DNA from: Clostridium facile
GTDB lineage: Bacteria; Bacillota; Clostridia; Oscillospirales; Ruminococcaceae
Assembly (NCBI RefSeq): GCF_014297275.1
Contig: NZ_JACOQK010000001.1
Span: 992,001 to 1,056,000, forward strand
DNA length: 64,000 nt
Reading direction: 5' to 3'
In this document: positions 24,960 through 37,000 of the stretch, piece after piece
Layout of the letters: the number at the start of each line of letters is the position of its first letter
How positions within the stretch are numbered: position 1 is the stretch's first letter
The notes under the pieces: model-generated
Told to the model about the DNA's origin: nothing
The model's database searches: none
Seen by the model: only the letters and a program-made list of their open reading frames with translations
Program-made: the position numbers and the translations under genes

Positions 24960-27593
24960 CTATGATTTTAGCAGTTGTTTGAGTTCATATAAATAATCCA
25001 TGGCTTTTTTTGGTGTCAGCTCGTCCGGGTCAATCTGGCGAAGCAACTCCAAAGCAGGGTGTTCTGGCTGTTCTACTGTTTCTACTGGAGGGGCGCCCAA
25101 GGCAATTTGCAATGGTGCCTGTTCGATTTGATCCGCCAGAGAATTGGTCTGTACCGTTGCCAACGAACCGGATTCCAGTTCCTTTAAAATCTCATTGGCC
25201 CGTTTTACCACCGGCGCAGGAATCCCCGCCAGTTTTGCCACTGCGATGCCATAGCTGTCATCCGCTCCACCCCGTACAATCTTGCGCAAAAAGGTAATGT
25301 CATCCCCGTGTTTTTTCACCGCAATATTGTAGTTGACAATCCCATGGATTTCGTGTTCCATACTGGTGAGTTCATGGTAATGGGTGGCGAACAAGGTCTT
25401 GCAACCAAGCTGTTTTGATTTCATGATGTATTCTACCACCGATTTAGCGATGCTCATCCCGTCAAAGGTGGAAGTCCCCCGTCCGATTTCGTCCAGGATG
25501 ACCAGACTGTTTTTAGTGGCATGTTTAAGGATATGGGCAACCTCGCTCATCTCCACCATAAAGGTGGACTGTCCGGCGGAAAGGTCATCCGACGCCCCAA
25601 CACGAGTAAAGATCTTATCCACAATGGAAATTTTCGCGTAACTGGCAGGGACAAAACTTCCCATCTGCGCCATGAGCACAATCAGCGCCACCTGCCGCAT
25701 ATAGGTGGATTTTCCCGCCATGTTCGGGCCGGTAATCACAGCCAGCTTGTTGTCGCTGGTATCCAGTAAGGTGTCATTGGGTACAAACGGAACATCCAAC
25801 ACGGTTTCTACCACCGGATGCCTGCCATCCTGGATAACAATCTGCCCTGTGGTGACAATTTCCGGACGGGTATAATGGTATTGATCCGCTACTTCCGCCA
25901 GGGAACAAAGTACATCCACCGTGGCAACTGCTTCAGCGGTTTGCTGTACTGTAACTAGTTGTTCCGCAACAAATTTTCGCAGTTCCTCAAAGATTTCCTG
26001 CTCAATGACGATAATCCGCTCATTTGCCACCAGGACTTTCTGTTCGTACTCTTTTAGCTCCTGGGTGATAAACCGCTCACAGTTGGCAAGGGTCTGTTTG
26101 CGGATATAATCTTCCGGCACGTCCGCCAGATTGGATTTTGTCACCTCAATATAATAGCCGAACACCCGGTTGTAGTTGATTTTCAGCTTTTTGATGCCGG
26201 TGCGTTCCCGCTCTTTTTCCTCCATTTGCAGGATGTAATCCTTGCCGTTGTCCCGGATTTCCCGCAACTCGTCCAGCTCTTGATGGAACCCTGGTTTGAT
26301 TACGCCGCCTTCCTTCATAGTGATTGGAGGTTCATCAATAATGGCGTTCTCGATTAAATTGTGGATCTCCTCCATGTTGGAAATCCGTTGGTTCAAATCG
26401 CACAACAGGGAGGACTGGTAGGTGGAAAGTTCCTGTTTTACTTCGGGCAGGCTTTGGGCAGTGAACGAGAGGGCTTTCAGTTCCCTTGGGGACACCGAGC
26501 CGTAAATCACCTTGGTCATCAGCCGTTCCAGGTCGTAAATATTGGAGAGCAGCTCCATCAGCCGGTCCCGCTTGATTAAGTCTTTACAAAGCTCCTCCAC
26601 CGCATCCTGGCGTTTTAGAATCTGCACTGGGTTAATCAGCGGCTGCTCCACAAATTTCCGCATCAAGCGTTTTCCCATAGAGGTTTTGGTGTGGTCCAAC
26701 ACCCAGAGCAGGCTGCCACGTTTTTCCCCGCTGCGGAGGGTTTCGGTCAACTCCAGGTTTTTACGGGCAGCAAGATCAACCCCCATATACTGGTGCTCAC
26801 TATAAAGCTGGAGGTCAATCAAACGTTTTACCCCGTCTTTCTGGGTTTCTATCAGGTAGCCAATTAAGACCCCAAGGCATCCGGTTGCCAACGGGAACTG
26901 GCTCAAGCCCAGGTCATCCAGGGATTTTCCAAACTGTTCTTCCACCTGCTGCCGCACCACAGCCGATTGGTATTTTTCATCCTCCATCAGTTCCCCGGTG
27001 CATTTCATATGGTTTTTCAGGTATTTTGCTACATCCGTAAGGTTGACAAACTCCTGGTTAAAGAGAATCTCGGAAGGGGAAAACCGTTGCAGCTCATTGA
27101 CGATATCCACCATTAAATTGGAAGAGCGGAATTCGGAAGTAAACACCGTCCCGGTGGACACATCCGCAAAACTGATACCGAAGTTTTTGCCTTGTACCAG
27201 GATGCTGCAAATATAGTTGTTTTTGCCATCCTCCAACATGTTACTTTCTGAGATAGTACCCGGGGTAATGACACGGATCACTTCACGGGTGACAATCCCT
27301 TTGGCAAGGGCAGGGTTTTCCATCTGCTCACAGATGGCCACTTTGTAACCTTTTTCCACCAGCCGTTTGATATAAGTATCCACACTATGAAAAGGAACGC
27401 CGCACATTGGCGCACGTTCCTTTAAACCACAATCTCTTCCTGTTAAGGTTAACTCCAATTCCTTTGACGCAATCAGAGCATCCTCAAAGAACATCTCATA
27501 AAAATCCCCCAGGCGGAAAAACAGCAGATGATCCTTATGCTGTTGTTTGATTTGCTGATACTGCCGCATCATTGGTGAAAGTTTATCCATCAT
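24960..27593 (-). CDS. mutS: DNA mismatch repair protein MutS
   Basis: 877 residues. The mismatch-binding N terminus has the Phe-x-Glu element in LGDFYEMFFEDA. ATPase: Walker A GPNMAGKSTYMRQ, ABC-like signature DDLSAGQSTFMVEM, Walker B LVILDEIGRGTSTFDG, and FATHYHEL. The C-terminal tail (ALELLRQIDPDELTPKKAMD) is the tetramer/beta-clamp region common in MutS1. The start is ATG-ATG with GGGAGGAAC upstream. Confidence 0.97.
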   Translation of the reverse strand: MMDKLSPMMRQYQQIKQQHKDHLLFFRLGDFYEMFFEDALIASKELELTLTGRDCGLKERAPMCGVPFHSVDTYIKRLVEKGYKVAICEQMENPALAKGIVTREVIRVITPGTISESNMLEDGKNNYICSILVQGKNFGISFADVSTGTVFTSEFRSSNLMVDIVNELQRFSPSEILFNQEFVNLTDVAKYLKNHMKCTGELMEDEKYQSAVVRQQVEEQFGKSLDDLGLSQFPLATGCLGVLIGYLIETQKDGVKRLIDLQLYSEHQYMGVDLAARKNLELTETLRSGEKRGSLLWVLDHTKTSMGKRLMRKFVEQPLINPVQILKRQDAVEELCKDLIKRDRLMELLSNIYDLERLMTKVIYGSVSPRELKALSFTAQSLPEVKQELSTYQSSLLCDLNQRISNMEEIHNLIENAIIDEPPITMKEGGVIKPGFHQELDELREIRDNGKDYILQMEEKERERTGIKKLKINYNRVFGYYIEVTKSNLADVPEDYIRKQTLANCERFITQELKEYEQKVLVANERIIVIEQEIFEELRKFVAEQLVTVQQTAEAVATVDVLCSLAEVADQYHYTRPEIVTTGQIVIQDGRHPVVETVLDVPFVPNDTLLDTSDNKLAVITGPNMAGKSTYMRQVALIVLMAQMGSFVPASYAKISIVDKIFTRVGASDDLSAGQSTFMVEMSEVAHILKHATKNSLVILDEIGRGTSTFDGMSIAKSVVEYIMKSKQLGCKTLFATHYHELTSMEHEIHGIVNYNIAVKKHGDDITFLRKIVRGGADDSYGIAVAKLAGIPAPVVKRANEILKELESGSLATVQTNSLADQIEQAPLQIALGAPPVETVEQPEHPALELLRQIDPDELTPKKAMDYLYELKQLLKS

Positions 27594-27630
27594 GTTCCTC
27601 CCTTGGGTGTCAAAATCTCGATGTTACAAA

Positions 27631-28038
27631 TTAGTGGCAGCCACCACAGCTAGAGCAGCTTCCAGAACATCCCTGAGGCTCGATGTCACAGGTTTCTGGG
27701 TCGTCGCCGTTTACAGAAGCAACCAGAATATTGTTGATGTAGTTCATCAGTTTATTCATGGCGTCACTGGCACGATTAAAGGTCTGCATGTTTTGGTTTG
27801 CCATGATTTTTTCGTACAGGTCGCGGAGCTGTTCGTTTTTCTGTTGAGTTTCCGCCTGGTCAGCGTCTTTATTGTTCATCAGATTTTCCACTTCCATCCG
27901 TTTCAGGTTGAACTGGCCAATCAAATCATTTAATTCTGCATCGTTGTCGTTTGCCACTTTGGCGTTGTGCAGTGCCTGGTATTCTGGACACTCCTGAATT
28001 GCTTTCCCTAATTCTCTTGCTAATTTTAATGGTTCCAT
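27631..28038 (-). CDS. YlbF/YmcA-family protein (RicA-like) with Cys-rich tail
   Basis: 135 residues. An all-helical Com_YlbF domain (about 1-110; ELGKAIQECPEYQALHNAK, FNLKRMEVENLMNNKDAD) is followed by a short tail with five cysteines (CDIEPQGCSGSCSSCGGCH). In B. subtilis RicA (YmcA), RicF (YlbF) and RicT form a complex holding two [4Fe-4S] clusters that promotes RNase Y mRNA maturation. Position directly after miaB and before mutS matches ymcA. The cysteine tail fits cluster binding. AAGGAGAATACAAG precedes the ATG. Confidence 0.88.
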   Translation of the reverse strand: MEPLKLARELGKAIQECPEYQALHNAKVANDNDAELNDLIGQFNLKRMEVENLMNNKDADQAETQQKNEQLRDLYEKIMANQNMQTFNRASDAMNKLMNYINNILVASVNGDDPETCDIEPQGCSGSCSSCGGCH

Positions 28039-28059
28039 CTTGTATTCTCCTTATAAATT

Positions 28060-29475
28060 CTAAATTATATCGCCAACCAACGCCAATTTTCTGGCCTCGG
28101 TAATCCGAACGTTTACAAATTCGCCAATCAGCTCTGGGCTGCCGGTAAAGTTGACTACCATATTATGTTGGTTCCTACCAGAAAGGGTTCCTTCCTGTTT
28201 GCCAAAGCCATCCACCAGCACACGCATGGTTTGCCCCTCGTACCGTTTTAGGTTTTCCACGGCGATTTCCGCCTGCGCCTGTAACAGTTCTTGGAACCAG
28301 CGGGATTTCTCCTTTGCTGGAATCGGGTCAGGCATTACTGCCGCTTTGGTTCCATTTCGTGGGGAATAAATAAAGGTAAACAGGGAATCATACCGCACTT
28401 CCCGAATCAAGGAAAGGGTATCCTGGAACTCCTCATAGGTTTCCCCTGGGAACCCTACAATAATATCGCTGGTCAACGAAAGGTTTGGGATTTTGTGTTT
28501 TGCGTAGTCAATCAAAGACAGATAATGTTCCCGGGTATAGCTGCGATTCATCGCTTTTAATACCCTATTGTTCCCACATTGCACCGGTAAATGCAGATGT
28601 TTACAGATTTTATCGCATTCTGCTATGGTGTCAATCAATTCCCTGGTAGCGTCTTTTGGGTGGGAGGTCATAAACCGGATTTGAAAATCTCCTGGTATAT
28701 CATTGATCTGGCGAAGCAACTGGGAAAAGCGGATACCGTCTTCCAGATTTTTGCCATAGGAGTTGACATTCTGTCCCAGAAGCATAATCTCTTTATATCC
28801 CTGCTGTACCAGCCCTTCCACCTCTTGGAGGACGTCCGCCGGTTTTCTGCTGCGTTCCCTTCCTTTTACATAGGGAACGATACAGTAGGTGCAAAAATTA
28901 TTACAGCCATACATAATCTGCACCGAAGCCTTAAACTGGCTGTCCCGCACCACCGGAAGGTCTTCCGCAATAACGCCTTCACTCTCCGGAATCTCAAAAA
29001 TACGCTTTTGCTTTTGCAGCGCACGGTAAACAAATTCCGGCAGGCGGTGAAGCACATGGGTACCGAACACCATATCCACATAAGGGTAGCTATGCTTGAT
29101 TTTTTCGGTGATATGTTCCTGCTGTACCATACAGCCACACAGCCCAATGATTAAATCAGGATGTTCCTTTTTTAAATGGGAAAGCTGCCCTACGTTTCCA
29201 AACACATGGTTCTCCGCATTTTCGCGGATAGCGCAGGTGTTGTATAATATTAGGCTGGCATGTTCCGGGGTATCCGTCAAGCCGTAGCCCATTTCCACCA
29301 GCATCCCTTTGATCCGTTCCCCATCTGCCACATTTGCCTGGCAGCCATAGGTGTGCACATGGCACAAAGGCTGCTGCAAATACCGCTGGGATAGGATTTC
29401 TTTACATTTCAGCGCATATTCCTGCTGCTGTTGTTTTTCTTGTTCTGTTATAAAAACAGCTTGTTTCTGTTCCAA
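28060..29475 (-). CDS. miaB: tRNA-2-methylthio-N6-dimethylallyladenosine synthase
   Basis: 471 residues from a TTG at 29475, set by AGAGGTG upstream and a promoter 30 bases further; a longer frame to 29721 would run through that promoter. N-terminal UPF0004 domain with HTYGCQANVADGERI, the radical-SAM triad in YGCNNFCTYCIVPYVKGRE (CxxxCxxC), and a C-terminal TRAM domain (GQTMRVLVDGFGKQEG). It adds the methylthio group to i6A37 made by MiaA. First gene of the minus-strand housekeeping run. Confidence 0.96.
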   Translation of the reverse strand: MEQKQAVFITEQEKQQQQEYALKCKEILSQRYLQQPLCHVHTYGCQANVADGERIKGMLVEMGYGLTDTPEHASLILYNTCAIRENAENHVFGNVGQLSHLKKEHPDLIIGLCGCMVQQEHITEKIKHSYPYVDMVFGTHVLHRLPEFVYRALQKQKRIFEIPESEGVIAEDLPVVRDSQFKASVQIMYGCNNFCTYCIVPYVKGRERSRKPADVLQEVEGLVQQGYKEIMLLGQNVNSYGKNLEDGIRFSQLLRQINDIPGDFQIRFMTSHPKDATRELIDTIAECDKICKHLHLPVQCGNNRVLKAMNRSYTREHYLSLIDYAKHKIPNLSLTSDIIVGFPGETYEEFQDTLSLIREVRYDSLFTFIYSPRNGTKAAVMPDPIPAKEKSRWFQELLQAQAEIAVENLKRYEGQTMRVLVDGFGKQEGTLSGRNQHNMVVNFTGSPELIGEFVNVRITEARKLALVGDII

Positions 29476-29506
29476 ACCGACACCTCTCGAAAATAATACA
29501 GGGTAT

Positions 29507-29535
29507 ATTATAACATTTTTTTCCCTTTGAATCAA
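29507..29535 (-). promoter_or_regulatory. SigA-type promoter of the miaB-mutSL-miaA run
   Basis: TTGATT and TATAAT on the minus strand are separated by 17 bases. The start of transcription would fall near 29500, about 25 bases before the TTG start of miaB. Confidence 0.78.
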
Positions 29536-29825
29536 GCAAAATCCCCCTGATTGTACCAAAATATTGGAAAACACTACAAAGTTACCTTTTTTATATAGGA
29601 TGGCGCTATATCGTAACACTCCAATACGATTTGTAAGTCCGAAACTGCAATACATCAAAAAATATTTGTTTCGTAACTTTTTTAGTTTACATCGGTCAAA
29701 AATTTTTGCGCAGGACCCCATAGATTCCTATTGAAAATTACATACTATTTTCTATTTTATCATATAAACGTCATATTTCCCCTTTATAGTGTTATCAAAA
29801 CCAAGACAAAGGAGATGTTATCTTA
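29536..29825. other. Divergent intergenic region, no gene seen
   Basis: AT-rich region between the miaB promoter and the plus-strand phosphoesterase gene. It must hold the plus-strand promoter, but I see no convincing -35/-10 pair. AAAGGAG at the right end is the ribosome site of the gene at 29826. Confidence 0.5.
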
Positions 29826-30677
29826 TTGAAAGTATTGCGTAACATTGCCCTATTATTCCTTATTTTCATCGTTGCTATAGCCGGATGTATCTTTTACGCA
29901 TTCCAGATAGAACCCTACCGGCTTAAAGTCCATCCATATAATATCAACCAGCAACAGGAGGGTACCACTGGCTACAAAATGGTGCAGATATCCGATTTAC
30001 ATATCAAACAGGATTTTACCAATCAAAACCTGAAAAAAGTAGTGGACAAGATAAACGAGCAAACCCCTGATATTGTTCTGTTCACAGGGGACTTATATGA
30101 CAATTATGCACAATACAACGATAACGAAAACATTGTTGCGGAGTTACAAAGAATCCAAGCAAATTATGCTAAAATTGCCATTTGGGGAAATCGAGATTAC
30201 GGTGGAGGGGCGGAAAATGAGTATCAGTATCTTATGGAATCCTCTGGATTTCAGTTATTGAAAAATCAAGACTATTCTGTGACTCTAAATAACGGAAAAA
30301 CAATTTTGTTTACAGGGCTGGACGATTCTTTGCTCGGAAATCCTTCCTTACCAAGTACAAAGGAAAGCCGTCATTTTGATTATCATATCCTATTGACCCA
30401 TGAACCGAATACCGCTGAAAATTACCTGAGTTCCAACTATGATTTTGCTGTTAGCGGGCATAGCCATGGTGGTCAAATCAACATTCCGTTTTTTCCTGCC
30501 CTAAAGGAATTTGCTTTATCCAACACTTCTCTATCTTCTAAATACAGCGGAGGGATGTATTCCATCGGGAACACTTCCAACTTCAATCTGTATGTAAATA
30601 CTGGAATTGGCACTACCCATATTTCCGCAAGGTTTGGCGTTGTGCCGGAAATCGCAGTATTTCAACTCTTCCTCTAA
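29826..30677 (+). CDS. Membrane-anchored calcineurin-like metallophosphoesterase (YkuE-like)
   Basis: 283 residues from a TTG at 29826 with AAAGGAG upstream. An uncleaved signal anchor lies at about 7-28, placing the enzyme outside the membrane. Metal-site motifs follow in order: QISDLHIKQDF, LFTGDLYDN, IWGNRDYGGG, LLTHEPN and VSGHSHGGQINIPF. The usual GNHD/GNHE is here GNRDY, so the His normally assisting catalysis is replaced by Arg while the metal-binding Asn is kept. YkuE-like enzymes act on phosphodiesters or wall/lipid phosphates; the substrate here is unknown. Confidence 0.85.
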   Translation: MKVLRNIALLFLIFIVAIAGCIFYAFQIEPYRLKVHPYNINQQQEGTTGYKMVQISDLHIKQDFTNQNLKKVVDKINEQTPDIVLFTGDLYDNYAQYNDNENIVAELQRIQANYAKIAIWGNRDYGGGAENEYQYLMESSGFQLLKNQDYSVTLNNGKTILFTGLDDSLLGNPSLPSTKESRHFDYHILLTHEPNTAENYLSSNYDFAVSGHSHGGQINIPFFPALKEFALSNTSLSSKYSGGMYSIGNTSNFNLYVNTGIGTTHISARFGVVPEIAVFQLFL

Positions 30678-30972
30678 AAAGAAAAACCAGGATTCCTCTT
30701 TTTGTTGCTTTTATCGTCTGTTTTTTGGAGCAAAATGTTATATGATGATTAAGTTAGTGTTTTTACTGGAGAAAAGAGAAAATATAATAGAAACCATCCA
30801 CAAACGGACAATTTCGGTTTTCTTTTGAACTGTAGTGTTGCCGTAACACATACCAACTATCAATAAGCGGTCAATAACATTACCAATATTTATTTTCCTC
30901 GGTCCCTTTATAAATGCTATTTTCTACTTATCTCCTTGGTAGAACCGGGGAATTTTTCATGTTTTAGAGGAT
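30678..30972. other. Intergenic region between convergent genes, no gene seen
   Basis: AT-rich, with a weak hairpin directly after the phosphoesterase stop (AGGATTCCT followed by CTTTTT) that may end that gene. Short open frames have no ribosome sites. Confidence 0.45.
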
Positions 30973-30974
30973 AT

Positions 30975-31002
30975 AAAAAAACCGGCCTAACTAGGCCGGT
31001 TT
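30975..31002 (-). terminator. Intrinsic terminator of the giant adhesin gene
   Basis: ACCGGCCTA and TAGGCCGGT form a perfect stem around a two-base loop; on the minus strand seven T follow. It lies 24 bases after the adhesin stop codon. Confidence 0.85.
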
Positions 31003-31026
31003 CCTTAACATAACGGAAAAAATGGG

Positions 31027-34000
31027 TTAACCGTTATGGGAACCACGTTTTTTACGTGATTTTTTCATAAATGCTGCAAGCCCTAAGGTGGAAAGAGCTA
31101 GAAGCATAAGCCAGATTGATAAACCATCGTCGCCTGTTTTTGGAGGCTCGTCAGGGTTTACAACTGGAGGAACAGGTTCTGGAGGAGCAACAGGTTCTGT
31201 ATAAGTATTATAGAATACTGGTTTAGAACCACCTAAATATTTTATGGTTGCAACTAAGTGCCCTTCTCCATCATCTGTTACAATTACTACTACGGTATAA
31301 ACCGTAGCATCATAAGACATTCCTTCCGCATTTCCGAATTGTTCAGAAAGCGTATAGAAATAGGTACCTGGTTGGGTATATTCAATCCCATTAAACTGGA
31401 TGGAACCATCCGCCGCATTGGTTGCTTTGCCGATAATATTGCCATCCTCATCCTTTAACAGGAAGGAGAATTCCCCTGTTTGCATGTCGCGCCCGCTTAG
31501 CACTTTATCCGCACTGATGGATGCGGTAACGCTGTCGATGGTATACAGGTTGTTGAATTGTACTTGATCAACTGCCTTGCCATCTTTTGCGTAAGAAACC
31601 GCAGCGTGTAGCTGGCCATTGCCATCATCGGTTACCGTGACAGTTACGGTGTAAACGGAAGTATCGTAAGTAATACCGCCCAAGCCGTTATCCTGTTCTG
31701 TCAAAGTATAGGTATAGGTTCCAGCTGTGTTATAGCTGATTGGGTCAAATAAAACAGTACCAGTTGCTGTATTAACAGCTTTACCAACAACTTTTCCGCT
31801 CTGGTCTGTTAATAGAAAGGTAAATTCCCCTGCTTTCATATCTCGGCCATCCAGTGCTTTGTTCGCATGGATAGTCACCTGTGTTCCAGCAGCGGTATAC
31901 TGGTTATGGAATACCATATGTTCAACAAGCTGGTTATCTTTACTGTACGCAACAGCTGCAATCAGGTTGCCGTTGCCATCATCCGTTACGGTAACGGTTA
32001 CAGTGTAAACGGTATTATCGTAGGTTACACCACCTAAATCGTTGTTGTTTTCCACAACAGTATAGGTGTAGGTGCCGGTTTCTGTATAGGTGATTTCACC
32101 AAACGAGAACATGCCGCCAGCAACATTTTTCACAACAGCTTCGGATGGCATTGGAGCGTTATCGGTAACTGGAGCCAGGGCGAATTCAAACTCGCCTGCG
32201 TTCAGGTTACGGCCATCCAACGTTTTGGAGCCATCCAACGGCGTGCTGGTAGTTCCGCCAATGGTTACAGGTTTTGCGGTATAGGTATTGGTGAACTGGA
32301 TACCAGTTGCGTTCTGGCCATCTTTCTGGTAAGAAGCAGCTGCGCTTAAATGCCCTTGCAGGTCGTCGGTTACAGTAACGGTTACAGTGTAAACTGCGGT
32401 ATCATAAGCAACACCGCCCAAACTGCCGTTATCTTCTGTAACAGTATAGATGTAGGTACCAGCTTTATCGTAGGTGATTGGGCTGAATTCTACTGCGCCT
32501 GCCTGGTTATTTTTCACTTGCTGGATCAGTGTTCCATCCTCGCCTTCTAAGGAGAAGCTGAACTCCTGGTCTTTCAGGTCACGGCCGTTTAACAGTTTAT
32601 TGGCATGGAAGGTCATATTGGTTGTACCAGCAGAATAGGTGTTTGTAAACTGCGGTGTGGCAACCTCCTGGCCATCCTTGCTGTACGCTACTGCTGCATG
32701 GAGTTTTCCAAGGTTATCATCTGTTACCGTAACAGTAACAGTGTAGGAAGCGCTATCATAGGTAACGCCGCCTAAACCGTTTGCTTTTTCGGTTAAGGTA
32801 TAGATGTAGGTACCAGCCTTATCGTAGGTAATTGGGCCAAATGTCACTTTGCCCGGCTGGCCGTTTGCAGCAGCGGTATTGTTCGCTGTCATTGTATTGC
32901 CGTCCTGGCCTGTTAAAACAAATTCAAATTCACCAGCAGCCATGTCGCGGCCATTCAATACTTTTGTCGCGTCGATGGTGATGCCATCGCTTGCGGCAGC
33001 GGTGTAGGTGTTGTGGAATACAGGCTGTTCGCTGTAAGCAACTTCCGCTTTCAATTGGCCGGAACCATCATCGATTACGGTGACAGTTGCGGTGAAGGAA
33101 GCAGCGTCATAGCTGATACCGCCTTTATCGCCAGCAACCTCTTTGATGGTATAAACATAACTGCCCGCTTCATGATAGGTGATATCCCCAAATACAAAGC
33201 TGCCATCCTGCCGGTTTACAGCGGTGTTGGACGCTGGCATTGGAGCATTTTGGGTAACTGCTACCAGTTCAAACGTAAATTCTCCGTTTTGCAGGTCGCG
33301 GCCTGTTAAGACTTTGCTGCCCTGCAATGCGTTGCTAGTTGCTTCCCCAATGGTAACAGGGTCGGCTTTATACTGGTTGGTAAACACAGGGTTGCCAACA
33401 ACCGCAACGCCCTGATTTGTATACGCTACAGAAGGCTGTAATTTGCCATCTTTGGTATCTGTAACCGTAACGGTTACATCATAAACCGTTTTATCATAAC
33501 GGACACCGCCCAAGCTGCCTGGCAATTCTTCGATGGTGTAGTAGTAAGTGCCTGCCTGGTCGTAATGGATGGAATCGAACGCAACGTTGCCATTGGCTTG
33601 GTTGGTTACCTGGCTGATGACATCGCCGCTGTTGTCCTTGAGTAGGAAGGTGAATTCCCCTGCGTTCAGGCCACGGCCTTCCAGAACTTTGGTCGCATTT
33701 AACACTACATCCGTTGGAGCAGCTTTATAGCTGTTGTTGAACTGGATACTGGTTACGTCCACACCGTCTTTCTGATAAGAAGCAACTGCGTTCAAATGGC
33801 CTTGCAGATCATCAGTTACAGTTACTGTTACGGTATAAACAGCAGGGTCGTAGGCAATTCCGCCTAAACTGCTTGTTGTTTCCACGATGGTATAGGTATA
33901 GACTCCGGCGGTTGTAAATTCGATTGGAGCGAATTGGATCGCACCGGTTCCAGCATTGGTTTTGGTATCGACCACAATATCGTTCTGTTTCAGTTCAAAG

Positions 34001-37000
34001 GAGAACTCTCCCGCTTTTAATTCACGGCCTTCCAGGTTTTTCATCGCACCCAGGGTAACGCTGGTTTTCGCAGCGGCATAGGTGTTATGGAATACAGCCT
34101 GGTTGTTTTCGCCATCAATATACTGGACATTCGCCACCAGTTGGCCGCCGTTATCGGTTACTTTAACAATGACAGTGTAAACTTCATCATCATAGGTAAC
34201 GCCGCCTACACTGCCTGGTTTTTCCGAGATGGTATACTCGTAGTTGCCTGGTTTTGTATAGGTGATGTTGCCAAAGGTAAAGTTGCCCGCACCATCATTT
34301 TTCACAGTCTGGGTTCCGGTAACGCCCTCTGGCATTGGGGCTTTGCCGTTTGCCGTCAGGGTAAACTCAAATTCCCCTGCTTTCAAATCACGTCCAGCCA
34401 GTTCTTTAGAGCCGCCTAAAGCTGCGTTTCCATCTTTGCCCAGGGTAACGTCCTCAGGGTCATAGCCATTGTCAAAAGCGGCTTTGTCTGTGGATGTCCC
34501 GCCGGTATAGGAAACAGCTGCTTCCAGCTTGCCATCCTGGTCGGTATCGGTCACTTTGATGGTTACGGTGTATACTGTTTCATCATAGGCAATCCCTTTT
34601 TGGCTGCCTTTGGTTTCAGCAATCTGGTATTCATAATCGCCTACTTTATCAAACGCGATATTGCCAAACGCGAAGCTTCCATCCACGCCATTTACAGCAG
34701 TATTGGATGCTGGCATTGGCGCATCTTTGGTAACCGGGGTTAAGGTGAACTCAAATTCCCCGCCCTGCATGGTATAGCTGTTGCCTTCGGATGAAGTAAC
34801 AGTTTTGGTTCCACCAATCGCGGCAACTGTTCCATCCGGCCCAACAACAATCTCTTCAGGGTCGTATTTGTTATCAAAAGCGGCTTTATCAGTAGAAGTA
34901 CCGCCTGCGTAAGAGACAGCAGCTTCCAGTTTACCGTTGTTGTCGGTTACTTTTACAGTTACGTTGTAAACGGTGGCATCGTATGTCATATGGTAGATAC
35001 TACCTGGTTCTTCCGAGATGGTGTATTGATACTCACCAGCATGGGTATAGGTAATCTTACCAAATGTAAAGTCGCCATCCTTATCATTGGCAACGGTCTG
35101 GCTGCCCTGGGTGCCTTCTGGCATTGGAGCGCCATCCACTGGTTTCAGGATAAAGCTGAATTCTCCCTCTTTAAGGGTATAGCTGTTGCCTTCAGATGCG
35201 GTAACAGTTTTTGTCCCGCCTAAAGTGGCGTTTCCATCTTCACCTAAAGTAACGTCCTCAGGGTCGTATTTATTATCAAATACAGCTTTATCTGTGGATG
35301 TTCCACCAGCATAGGAAACAACTGCTTCCAGTTGGCCGTTGTTATCGGTTACCTGAACGGTTACCGTATAAACAGTCTGGTCATAGGTAAACAGTGTATT
35401 ATCCCCTTTGGTTTCGGCAATCTGATATTCATACTCGCCTTCTTTATCAAACGTGATATTGCCAAACGCAAAGTTACCTGCTTGATCGTTGGTAACAGTA
35501 GTTTCTTTCGGCATTGGGGCGTCTTTGGTAACTGGGGTTAAGGTGAATTCAAATTCCCTGCCCTTTATGGTGTAGCTGTTGCCAGCTTCCAACGCAGTTA
35601 CTGTTTTTGTCCCGCCAATTGCGGTAACCGTTCCATCCGGTCCAACGATAACTTCATCAGGTGTATAAGTGTTGTTAAATACAACCCCACCATCTGGATA
35701 AACTACTTCTGCCTGCAATTTGCCATCTACATCGGTTACCTTTATGGTAACGTCAAAACTAGAGGTATCATAACCGATATGGGAGTCTGTCCCAGCTTTT
35801 TCGGTAATGGTATAGTGGTATTCCCCTTGGTGGGTGAACTGGATGCTGCCAAAGGTGAATTTTCCATCCACATTGTTTTGGGCAGTCGCTTTTTCTGGCA
35901 TTGGAGCGTTATCTTTGCTAGTTAATTCAAAGGTGAACTCCCCTGCTTTTTGGGCACGTCCAGTTAACTGTTTGGTACCGCCTAAATTAGAAACGGTAAC
36001 AGCGGTTGGTTCATAGGTGTTAGTAAATTGAACCACATGGATTGGGCCCTGCGTTTTATCGCTGGCAATCACAGTTCTTTCAATGACCAATTGCCCATTT
36101 TGATCCCCTACTGTCACAGTAATGGTATAGTTAGCACCATCATAGCTCATACCAGGGATGTTACCGGAAACTTCGGTAATGGTATACTGGTATGTACCTG
36201 CCTTGGTGAATGTGATATCCCCAAATTTGAAATTACCGGAAGCATCGTTTTTCACGGTTTGGCTGCCAGTAACCCCCTGTGGCATTGGCGCGCCATCTAC
36301 TGGGGTTAAGGTAAAGCTGAATTCATCCGCTTTTAAGGTGTAATCACCTGTTACGGTTTTGGTTCCGCCTAAAGCAGCGTCCCCGCCCAAAGTAACAGAC
36401 TGTGGCTGGTAGGTATTATTAAATACCATCGCATCAACCGCATCCCCATCTTTTATAGCATAAGAAACATCTGCTGACAGGGTTCCGCCATTGTCTTTTA
36501 CAGTAACGGTTACAAGATAAACAGTGTTATCATAACTCATACCATTGATTGGAGCCACTGCGTTATCCTCTTTTACCTCATATTGGTAAACCCCTGGAGC
36601 GGTATAGGTCATTTCACCGAACGCGAAGCCACCCTGGGTATTGTTTGTAACGCTAGTTGGGTTTGGCATTGGTGCGTTTTGGGTAACCGCTGTCAGGGTA
36701 AAGGTAAAGTCATTCCCTTTTAAGGTATAATCGCCAGTTACTGTTTTGTTGCCAGCGATGCCAGCGTTGGTATTGTTCCCAATTACAACGGTGGTTGGCT
36801 GGTAGGTATTGTTGAACGCTGCTGTTGTGGTGGATGTGCCACCTTCATAAGCAACACTAGCGGTCAATTTGCCGTTGTTATCCGATACGGTAACAATTGC
36901 GGTGTAAGTAGTTGTATCATACCCTATTCCAGTGATATTGCCGGATACCTCGGTAATGGTATACCGGTATTCCCCAGTATGGGTATAGGTAATATTGCCG

